From Bacteroidota bacterium (lineage in GTDB: Bacteria > Bacteroidota > Bacteroidia > UKL13-3): DNA of 8,313 nt. Where the stretch lies: the NCBI GenBank assembly GCA_004293295.1, contig RDYC01000283.1:1-8313 (forward strand). Reading direction: 5' to 3'. The position numbers and the translations under genes were made by a program. Below the pieces are notes generated by a model. That model saw only the letters and a program-made list of their open reading frames with translations, had not been told where the DNA came from and did no database searches. Every line of letters starts with the position of its first letter. The stretch's first letter is position 1. Positions 1-5,787 of this stretch are shown piece after piece.

Positions 1-312
1 CAAAAGTATCAATTTACCTATGCCATTTTTCTTCAACCAATAGGAATGTTTTTAACTAGTAATCCCTTTATAAAAGATGCAAAGGCTATTGAAAAAAGCA
101 ACCGACTTTATTGGAATGTAAAACCCATGTTTGAAGGGGTAAAACTGAGTATAAAAAACAACGAATTTTCACATTTTTATGACCTTTCAGACGCACATTT
201 ACTTTGCAACAACCCTTATGTTGATTTAACACATTATTCTAAATCGCTGAATAAAAAGTTAGCGGAGTTGATGTTACTACATGTAAATAATTCAGCTACA
301 ATAAGTGAATAA
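1..312 (+). CDS. SGNH/GDSL-type hydrolase, C-terminal part (5' end outside window)
   Basis: The reading frame is open from the first base of the window to a TAA at 310-312, giving 103 residues. An ATG at 46 lies inside the frame but is unlikely to be the real start, because 15 in-frame residues precede it without a stop. The fragment has the look of the last third of an SGNH hydrolase: a hydrophobic strand ending in QPIG (residues about 8-15), a helical stretch, then FYDLSDAH and finally VDLTHYS (residues 74-80). Asp75 and His78 fit the DxxH pair that supplies the catalytic acid and base in this fold. The nucleophile serine block would lie upstream, outside the window. In polysaccharide loci such proteins often act as acyl-esterases or acyltransferase partners; which one applies here cannot be seen. 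It is convergent with the flippase, with 7 nt between the two stop codons. The family call rests on motifs alone. Confidence 0.6.
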   Translation, partial: QKYQFTYAIFLQPIGMFLTSNPFIKDAKAIEKSNRLYWNVKPMFEGVKLSIKNNEFSHFYDLSDAHLLCNNPYVDLTHYSKSLNKKLAELMLLHVNNSATISE

Positions 313-319
313 ATCAATT

Positions 320-1504
320 CTATTTGTTAAGTGATTGATAACCGATGTGTTTCCCGGATACCTGGTGCAAGACCATGAGTACTATGCCGTTTGATATTGT
401 AACGGAAATCAATGCTCCTTCCACCTGTAAATAGGGAATTAAAAGAACCCCAGCAACCACATTAACCAACCCCGCTATGGCTAAAATTTTGTTCACCGTC
501 TTCATGTTATCCAATCTCATTTGTAAATGAATGTAGAGGATATAACGGCTAAAAGCCAATGCAGTAAGTGCAATGAACAAGAGCTGTATTAGGGTTACTT
601 TATATTGAAACAGCATGGGAGAAACCAAATAAAAAGAACTTAAACCCAGCAAAATTAACCCTGCGCTATACTTAAAGTAAACCAGTTGAATTGCTTTAAA
701 TTTATCAAGTGATACCCTAAACACTGCTTTGTTTCTTACCACAATTAAGGAACTTATCACCACAATAAGTAAGTTGCTTAAGGTGTTTAAAATGTGGTAT
801 TGGCCAATGAGTTCCTTGTTGGTAATGAATAAACCAAACAAGTACAAATCAGCTTTATTCATTACAAAGCCAATAATACCTACTCCTAAAAAGGGAAGCA
901 TTTGTTTGATACTTTGCGCAATAGAAAATGATTGAACAACATAGTGTTTAAATAACCCAAATAGCCATTCGTAGCAAATTATTTTAACCAAATCTCCAGC
1001 GATAATAAATGCTAAAATATGATCAGGAAGCAAAGCATCGGTATAACTGCCTGTTACAATTAAAACAACTATCACCACAAAAGACAATAACTCTATAAAA
1101 AACGATTGTTTAAATGCCTTTTCATAAACAATTATTCCTTCAAAGGTTGAGGTTAATACCCTAAACAAGATAACAACAACCATTGCGGCTTTTTCTGTAA
1201 GGCTGCCAAAAGGAAACGCAACTATGATTGCCACTGAAACCAAGCTTAAAAGCAACCTAAGAGTTGTATTGTGCGATACAACAGGCCAAATGTGCGCAGG
1301 ACTTTGGCTAACTGATTTCACCAAAAACTCTTTTGTGCCAGAATTGATAAGCAATACACAAATTGACCAAACCAAATAGATGCTGATAAATGCACCCCAG
1401 TTGGCAAGTGAGGTATAATAAATAACCATTACAGACATGAAGAAGAACTGAAAAGACCCCAGTAAACTTCGTGCAATACTATAAATGGTATTTTGTTTTA
1501 TCAT
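320..1504 (-). CDS. Wzx-like polysaccharide flippase (MOP superfamily)
   Basis: The protein is 394 residues, almost entirely hydrophobic, with roughly 11-12 predicted membrane helices separated by short basic loops. It starts MIKQNTIYSIARSLLGSFQF; a short amphipathic lead into a first helix with a serine/alanine-rich start is typical of Wzx/RfbX-type oligosaccharide exporters. Other typical points are a mid-protein PFLGVGIIGFVMNKADLYLFG segment and a basic loop (RNKAVFRVSLDKFKAIQ). The family usually spans about 400-480 residues, so this is a short member. It would flip a polyprenyl-diphosphate-linked glycan from the cytoplasmic to the periplasmic face of the inner membrane. The ATG at 1504 is preferred to an in-frame TTG at 1513, which adds only three residues. 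It is the last gene of the GT87-carbamoyltransferase operon, 15 nt after the SxtJ stop. Sequence conservation in this family is low, so the call rests on topology and context. Confidence 0.72.
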   Translation of the reverse strand: MIKQNTIYSIARSLLGSFQFFFMSVMVIYYTSLANWGAFISIYLVWSICVLLINSGTKEFLVKSVSQSPAHIWPVVSHNTTLRLLLSLVSVAIIVAFPFGSLTEKAAMVVVILFRVLTSTFEGIIVYEKAFKQSFFIELLSFVVIVVLIVTGSYTDALLPDHILAFIIAGDLVKIICYEWLFGLFKHYVVQSFSIAQSIKQMLPFLGVGIIGFVMNKADLYLFGLFITNKELIGQYHILNTLSNLLIVVISSLIVVRNKAVFRVSLDKFKAIQLVYFKYSAGLILLGLSSFYLVSPMLFQYKVTLIQLLFIALTALAFSRYILYIHLQMRLDNMKTVNKILAIAGLVNVVAGVLLIPYLQVEGALISVTISNGIVLMVLHQVSGKHIGYQSLNK

Positions 1505-1519
1505 GTATTGCAATGCTGA

Positions 1520-1882
1520 TTACCACATTTTTTCAAATGTTTTCGGAGCATGGTTTTTATTCACTTCCTTAAATAAGGTTGTAGCTTGGTTTGTTAAGTT
1601 CAGTTCATTCCTTCTTTTACTTAATCTGGCCATTAGGGCCAAAGGGGTAAGAATAAACAGGTAAACTGCTCCTAACACAATTGGTGGAAAAATGCGGCTT
1701 AACACTTGTGCAAGTTGCATCCAGCCTGCACTTATTTTTATTGCAGCCCAATCAGATAAGAGTGCTACCAAGCCTACTACTAATGACCCAACCAAAAAAA
1801 AGTTGTGTTGCGTAAACCAGTACAGCAGTAATAGTCCAATTATAATGGTTAGTACAACTTTATATGGATTTTGTTGCCCCAT
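1520..1882 (-). CDS. SxtJ-family membrane protein
   Basis: This 120-residue membrane protein has three predicted helices (about 8-23, 27-47 and 66-85). They are joined by a short loop with a DWAAIKISAGWMQLAQVLSR stretch (44-63) and followed by a polar C-terminal tail ending in FEKMW. The pattern W-x-x-L, then an SPI- or PPI-like helix entry (FPPIVLGAVYLFILTPLALM), then the terminal FEKMW matches the SxtJ family, named after a saxitoxin-cluster gene. No biochemical function is established for the family. It lies 2 nt after the DUF5989 stop and 15 nt before the flippase start, so it is almost certainly co-translated with both. SxtJ genes are commonly found beside a carbamoyltransferase and DUF5989, exactly the arrangement here. 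A role as membrane partner of the carbamoyltransferase is inference. The ATG at 1882 is the natural start. Confidence 0.85.
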   Translation of the reverse strand: MGQQNPYKVVLTIIIGLLLLYWFTQHNFFLVGSLVVGLVALLSDWAAIKISAGWMQLAQVLSRIFPPIVLGAVYLFILTPLALMARLSKRRNELNLTNQATTLFKEVNKNHAPKTFEKMW

Positions 1883-1884
1883 GT

Positions 1885-2037
1885 TTAAAATAGGGTATAA
1901 ATAAAAGGCGCAACCGCACTTCCACCTCCAAATACAATAAGCAATCCCATTAGCAATAACACAATAATGATTGGGGCTAACCAGAATTTTTTTCTTTCCC
2001 GCATAAACAGGAGCAGTTCTTTGATCACATCTATCAT
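1885..2037 (-). CDS. DUF5989 family small membrane protein
   Basis: This is a 50-residue protein with an amphipathic, charged N-terminus (IKELLLFMRERKKFW, residues 4-18). One membrane helix follows (about 19-36), and the end is GSAVAPFIYTLF. The RERKKFW block before the helix and the SAVAPFIYTLF end are the family signature as I know it, and 50 residues is the usual family length. For that reason the ATG at 2037 is chosen. A longer reading from a TTG at 2097 would add 20 residues that do not look like the family. The protein is probably a single-pass inner-membrane protein with the basic end in the cytoplasm. The function of the family is unknown. It overlaps neither neighbour: 112 nt separate it from the carbamoyltransferase stop and 2 nt from the SxtJ start. 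Confidence 0.88.
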   Translation of the reverse strand: MIDVIKELLLFMRERKKFWLAPIIIVLLLMGLLIVFGGGSAVAPFIYTLF

Positions 2038-2062
2038 TGTTCTACTTTTATTGTTGCAATTG

Positions 2063-2144
2063 TTTAGCAATATCAAATACACAACCCTTATAAACAAATT
2101 TATTTGGACAAGCTATTTGGCCTTTAATTTGACTCATTGCTAAA
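2063..2144. repeat. 9-bp perfect inverted repeat spanning the carbamoyltransferase-DUF5989 gap
   Basis: TTTAGCAAT at 2063-2071 is the exact reverse complement of ATTGCTAAA at 2136-2144, with 64 nt between them. The arms lie just inside the two ends of the 112-nt intergenic gap. In the transcript they could close a long loop between the carbamoyltransferase stop and the DUF5989 start. A 9-bp A/T-rich match over this distance can arise by chance, so a function is not claimed. Confidence 0.35.
2095..2102 (-). promoter_or_regulatory. candidate Bacteroidota -7 element (internal promoter before DUF5989)
   Basis: On the minus strand the sequence reads TAAATTTG, a full match to the Bacteroidota -7 consensus TAnnTTTG, about 58 nt upstream of the DUF5989 start. 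No TTTG lies at the expected 19-21 nt further upstream. Instead there is a direct repeat, CCAAATA on the minus strand, at 2101-2107 and 2114-2120 (period 13). It could be an internal promoter for DUF5989, SxtJ and the flippase, but one box alone is weak evidence in AT-rich DNA. Confidence 0.25.
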
Positions 2145-2149
2145 TTGTA

Positions 2150-4015
2150 CTAATCCGGTTTAAATTTCCTCCTCCATTTTTCTTTGTTCTGCCAGTCGGG
2201 CTGGTCAGTTTTGCAATACACAAAATTTCCAATCACCAAATAATCCATTTCGGTTGCCATAAAACATTGGTAGGCATCTAATGGGCTGCAAACTATTGGT
2301 TCACCGCGCACATTAAAACTTGTATTCACCAAGATTGGATAGCCTGTTTGTTTGTGGTATTCATTTATAAGCTCCCAGTACCGCCAGTTAGTTTCTTTAT
2401 GAACCGTTTGTATGCGTGCCGAAAAATCAACATGCGTAATGGGTTGTACATCGCTTCTGGTGATGTACAACTTTTCAAAAATGGACAATTGGGAATAGTT
2501 CTTGGGTAATTCCTTTTGTAGTTTCTTGTTGATTGGAGCTACAAAAAGCATGTAAGGAGAAGGTCTATCCATCTCAAAATAGTTGGCAACCTGCTCAGCC
2601 AATACCGATGGGGCAAACGGCCTAAATCCTTCTCTGTATTTGATATTCAGGTTTAGCTTTTTTTGCATGCTTTCATCCCTCACATCTGCCAAAATACTTC
2701 TATTGCCCAAAGCCCTTGGGCCAAACTCCATACGCCCTTGAAACCAGCCTACGATATTTTTAGCTGCAATTTTAGCTGCAACAAATTGTGTTAAATCAGC
2801 AAAGTTTTGGTAGTAATGAACCGCAGCATTCACCCTTTTGTTCATTTGCTGTATTTCCCTTTCTGAATACGCTGGCCCTAAGTAGGATCCCGCCATAACA
2901 TCCATGCCTTCAGACAAAACTCGGGGTTCTGAATAATACATATAGTTAACAACCAACGCAGCGCCTAGCGCACCACCAGCATCACCCGCAGCAGGTTGAA
3001 TATAAATATCATTAAAAATATTTTCTTTCAATAATTTCCCGTTGGCTACACAATTTAACGCAACACCACCAGCCAAACATAAGTAATCAGCACCCGTGAG
3101 GCGTTTGGCTTCTTTGGCCATTTTAATAACTATTTCTTCGGTTACTAGTTGTATAGCCAATGCCAGGTTGCAATGGTGTTGCCCTAGCTCATCTTTCTCT
3201 GCTTTTCTCTCAAAGCCAAACAGTGCTTTCCATTTGCGCTCGTTAACCATTTTTAATCCGGTGGCATAATTAAAATACGATTGGTTTAACCAAACTGAGC
3301 CATCTTCTTTTATTGATACCAACTGCTCTTTTATCAGTTGAATAAACCGGATAGTTTCTTGAGCATTTGCATTACCATAAGGAGCCAACCCCATTAATTT
3401 ATACTCTCCTGAATTAACCGTAAATCCTAGATAATATGTGAACGCACTATACAATAACCCAACGGAATGAGGGAACATCATTTCCTTCAACAATTGTATT
3501 TGCCCATCTTCTCCAAGGCCAATAGAAGCGGTACACCACTCACCAACGCCATCAATGGTTAATATTGCTGCTTTTTGATAAGGTGAAGGATAAAACGTAC
3601 TTGCCGCATGAGATAAATGATGCTCAGAAAACAGCAGCTTTACTTTTCTTTTATCATAATCTGCTACTTTTTTAAGTTCATCATAAATGCGTTTTTTAAG
3701 AAACAATTTCTCATTAAGCCAAACCGGCATTGCCTTAATAAAATTGAGTATTCCTTTGGGGGCAAACGCATAATATGTTTCTAAAAGACGTTCAAATTTT
3801 AAAAAGGGCTTGTCATAAAAAACAATGGCATCTATTTCATTTAAAGCTAAACCTGCCTCTTGCAAACAATATGTTATGGCGTTAACCGGAAAATCAGCAG
3901 TGTGCTTTTCTCTGGTGAACCTTTCTTCTTGCGCTGCCGCAATAATCTTTCCATCAACAACAATAGCTGCTGCCGAGTCGTGGTAAAATGCCGAAATACC
4001 AATTATAACACTCAT
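2150..4015 (-). CDS. O-carbamoyltransferase, NodU/CmcH/TobZ family
   Basis: At 621 residues this is a full-length member of the family that transfers a carbamoyl group from carbamoyl phosphate, via a carbamoyl-adenylate, to a hydroxyl of a sugar or natural product. The N-terminal ASKHA/Kae1-like domain begins IIGISAFYHDSAAAIV (4-19). It contains EHHLSHAAS (131-139) and IDGVGEW (154-160), with histidine and aspartate residues expected to bind metal and nucleotide. EYKLMGLAPYG (204-214), LAGGVALN (314-321) and AAGDAGGALGAA (342-353) follow. The C-terminal YrdC-like part carries GWFQGRMEFGPRALGNRSI (423-441), KYREGFRPFAPSVL (459-472) and NTSFNVRGEPIV (564-575). All expected blocks are present, so the enzyme looks active. 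It begins 4 nt after the GT87 stop, which suggests translational coupling. No signal peptide is visible, so it should be cytoplasmic or held at the membrane by partners. Its substrate cannot be read from sequence; a sugar of the glycan made here is the likely acceptor. Confidence 0.95.
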   Translation of the reverse strand: MSVIIGISAFYHDSAAAIVVDGKIIAAAQEERFTREKHTADFPVNAITYCLQEAGLALNEIDAIVFYDKPFLKFERLLETYYAFAPKGILNFIKAMPVWLNEKLFLKKRIYDELKKVADYDKRKVKLLFSEHHLSHAASTFYPSPYQKAAILTIDGVGEWCTASIGLGEDGQIQLLKEMMFPHSVGLLYSAFTYYLGFTVNSGEYKLMGLAPYGNANAQETIRFIQLIKEQLVSIKEDGSVWLNQSYFNYATGLKMVNERKWKALFGFERKAEKDELGQHHCNLALAIQLVTEEIVIKMAKEAKRLTGADYLCLAGGVALNCVANGKLLKENIFNDIYIQPAAGDAGGALGAALVVNYMYYSEPRVLSEGMDVMAGSYLGPAYSEREIQQMNKRVNAAVHYYQNFADLTQFVAAKIAAKNIVGWFQGRMEFGPRALGNRSILADVRDESMQKKLNLNIKYREGFRPFAPSVLAEQVANYFEMDRPSPYMLFVAPINKKLQKELPKNYSQLSIFEKLYITRSDVQPITHVDFSARIQTVHKETNWRYWELINEYHKQTGYPILVNTSFNVRGEPIVCSPLDAYQCFMATEMDYLVIGNFVYCKTDQPDWQNKEKWRRKFKPD

Positions 4016-4019
4016 GTTG

Positions 4020-5576
4020 TTATTGAGAATTTTTTATTTTACGATGTTGTATGGTATAAAATCCCAAACCACGGTTTGCATCAGATAAAAAATACTCTTC
4101 CGAATCGTTTACACAAATTCGTTTTACTCGCTTCCATGAATCCATACTATCAGCTAAAATTTCAATCTTATTTATTTGTTCAGGTAAGGGATAAAACTGA
4201 CTGCTTGGTCCATTAAAATCAAAAACATGTAATTTCATTTGATTGCCTACAACAGAGAAATCATAAATTAACAATGGGGCATTGCCTTTTAAAAGATAGG
4301 CTTGAGGAGGCTTACTTGATTTGCCTAGTGGAATAAAGATGAACAAAACACCAATAATTGCCAATGGCTTATAAAATTTAACAAACGACAAGTAAGACAT
4401 GCCTATTAAAATGCCCATTAAACCATAAAGCCTTGGAAAACGTAAGGGCAATACCAGTGATTGAAACCAATAATAAGGAATGAGTGCCATTATAAACAAA
4501 ACTACAATAACACTTTTTTGAAATGTATTGAGCCCGTTAAATTTTTCATAATAAAAAGCCAATGGAAAAATGAGAAAAATTAAACTAAATGAATTTCCAT
4601 AACCACTTATTAATAGCATAATAATTATCCAAAAAGTGAACTTTTGCTGTGGTGAGTTATTACTGAATGAAAACCCAACACCTAAAATCATTAATGCAAC
4701 TTTAAATAACAATAACAACTTTTGGTATAGCCATGGCGAATGAAACATGGCATGGGGATTAAACAGGCTATCACTTATAAAGGTGGTTTTTAACAACACC
4801 TGCAGGCTTTGATAGTTTAATGCATAAGGATTATTGATTTCTCCTTCGGCTAACCTTGGCAATAATTCGGTAAAAAACAGTATCCATACATTTTGTCCAA
4901 TCCAAGGCATTGATACCAATACAAAAAGAACCAACACAACACCTAATTGCAACAAGGCTTTATAACTTTGATTAAAAAGCAGAAAAAAAACAACAATTAA
5001 CGGACTTACTTTTAAATGTATGCAAACAGACCAAGCTAATGCCATTAACCAGGTATTGCCTTTTAAATACTGAATAAACCCTTCTAGTAACAGGTAACAT
5101 AACAAAATGTATGACTGTCCATCGTAGAAATTATTACGGATTGGTATGATTAGAGCCAATATGGCAAAAAAGAGCACGTATTTAGGTATATTAAAATATA
5201 CATGCAGTCTAACAAATATTAATAACACAAAAACTATACCCAGCAAATTCCAAAGCAGCTTGGCCTTAAACACAGGCAGCATGGCAAATGGAATATAAAG
5301 CATTGCTGAAAAAGGAGGTACTGAAGTGTAATGTAAATAGAAATTACGTTGACCTAATTCATAAATTCTTAAATTAAACGAAGCAGGATCAAAAACCCAA
5401 GGGCCCCAAGTTCCATCTAACATAAATAAAGAGCCGAAGTAATGATTCCCAAAATCACCGAGAAACTTTTGTTGGGCCAATGCAACTAGCCCTAGCATAA
5501 TTATGGCTAACAAACATTCCAGTTTATACTTACTAATAACACTTGCTGGCTTTAGCCAATTTATAGAATTCAACAT
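4020..5576 (-). CDS. GT87/DUF2029-type polytopic membrane glycosyltransferase
   Basis: This is a 518-residue GT-C fold membrane protein with about 10-12 helices. After the first helix comes a periplasmic loop, LGDFGNHYFGS (from about residue 39), whose Asp41 is a candidate catalytic acid. SVPPFSAMLYIPFAMLP (85-101), DGQSYILLCYLLLEG (152-166), LKVSPLIV (188-195) and NPYALNYQSL (249-258) match the pattern of the GT87 family (PPF/YPP, GQxN-like, KPxPL and NQSL). Such enzymes transfer a sugar from a polyprenyl-phosphate donor on the periplasmic face. The last hundred residues (about 418-518) form a soluble tail after the final helix, with a beta-rich look. The ATG at 5576 is chosen. An in-frame GTG at 5591 would add five residues, and a stop at 5598-5600 limits any longer start. 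It appears to be the first gene of the operon and ends 4 nt before the carbamoyltransferase. Confidence 0.78.
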   Translation of the reverse strand: MLNSINWLKPASVISKYKLECLLAIIMLGLVALAQQKFLGDFGNHYFGSLFMLDGTWGPWVFDPASFNLRIYELGQRNFYLHYTSVPPFSAMLYIPFAMLPVFKAKLLWNLLGIVFVLLIFVRLHVYFNIPKYVLFFAILALIIPIRNNFYDGQSYILLCYLLLEGFIQYLKGNTWLMALAWSVCIHLKVSPLIVVFFLLFNQSYKALLQLGVVLVLFVLVSMPWIGQNVWILFFTELLPRLAEGEINNPYALNYQSLQVLLKTTFISDSLFNPHAMFHSPWLYQKLLLLFKVALMILGVGFSFSNNSPQQKFTFWIIIMLLISGYGNSFSLIFLIFPLAFYYEKFNGLNTFQKSVIVVLFIMALIPYYWFQSLVLPLRFPRLYGLMGILIGMSYLSFVKFYKPLAIIGVLFIFIPLGKSSKPPQAYLLKGNAPLLIYDFSVVGNQMKLHVFDFNGPSSQFYPLPEQINKIEILADSMDSWKRVKRICVNDSEEYFLSDANRGLGFYTIQHRKIKNSQ

Positions 5577-5597
5577 ATTAAAAAACAACACATTTGG

Positions 5598-5696
5598 TTA
5601 AGGCCCAATAAATAACATGCTACCAACAAATATATTAAAAAACCGCAGATGCTCACGGAGGCTATATTTAAAGAATCCCTTTTCGAATTTATTCAT
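5598..5696 (-). CDS. possible 32-residue membrane peptide upstream of and in frame with the GT87 gene
   Basis: An ATG at 5696 opens 32 codons ending in TAA at 5598-5600. The peptide has a basic, aromatic N-terminal half (MNKFEKGFFKYSLREHLRFF) and a hydrophobic end (NIFVGSMLFIGP). An earlier in-frame ATG at 5726 would make it 42 residues. It is in the same frame as the GT87 gene, and only 21 nt separate its stop from the GT87 ATG. It may be a leader peptide, a small membrane protein, a remnant of a longer N-terminus interrupted by a stop, or chance. A candidate -7 box lies inside it, which argues against both being functional together. No family is recognised. Confidence 0.25.
   Translation of the reverse strand: MNKFEKGFFKYSLREHLRFFNIFVGSMLFIGP
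5627..5634 (-). promoter_or_regulatory. candidate -7 element for the GT87-carbamoyltransferase operon
   Basis: The minus strand reads TATATTTG, matching the Bacteroidota TAnnTTTG consensus, about 50 nt upstream of the GT87 ATG in a 211-nt gap. No TTTG is found at the usual distance upstream. The position suits a promoter for the five-gene operon, but with one box missing the call is tentative. Confidence 0.35.
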
Positions 5697-5787
5697 ACAA
5701 GTGTTGTGATGTTGGGACAAACGCATACATAAAAAATAATAACATCATGAAACAATACGCTACAACAAATAAATAAGCAACCAGCGG

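Noticed and set aside
1885..2097. Longer 70-residue reading of the DUF5989 gene from a TTG at 2097
   Set aside because: The 20 extra residues do not resemble the family, which is about 50 residues long and starts at the ATG at 2037.
3860..4216. 118-codon plus-strand ORF across the GT87-carbamoyltransferase junction
   Set aside because: It is antisense to two well-supported genes, is rich in cysteine and low-complexity stretches, and matches no family; it is a shadow frame.
5637..5658. Possible intrinsic terminator on the minus strand (CCGT...GCGG followed by six T) after the FAD oxidoreductase gene
   Set aside because: The stem is only 3-4 bp with a large loop, it lies 130 nt after the stop codon, and it falls inside the small candidate ORF, so it is too weak to annotate.
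5707..5747. TGATGTT / AACATCA inverted repeat in the gap upstream of the GT87 gene
   Set aside because: Seven A/T-rich bases separated by 27 nt are expected by chance, and there is no link to a promoter or gene boundary.
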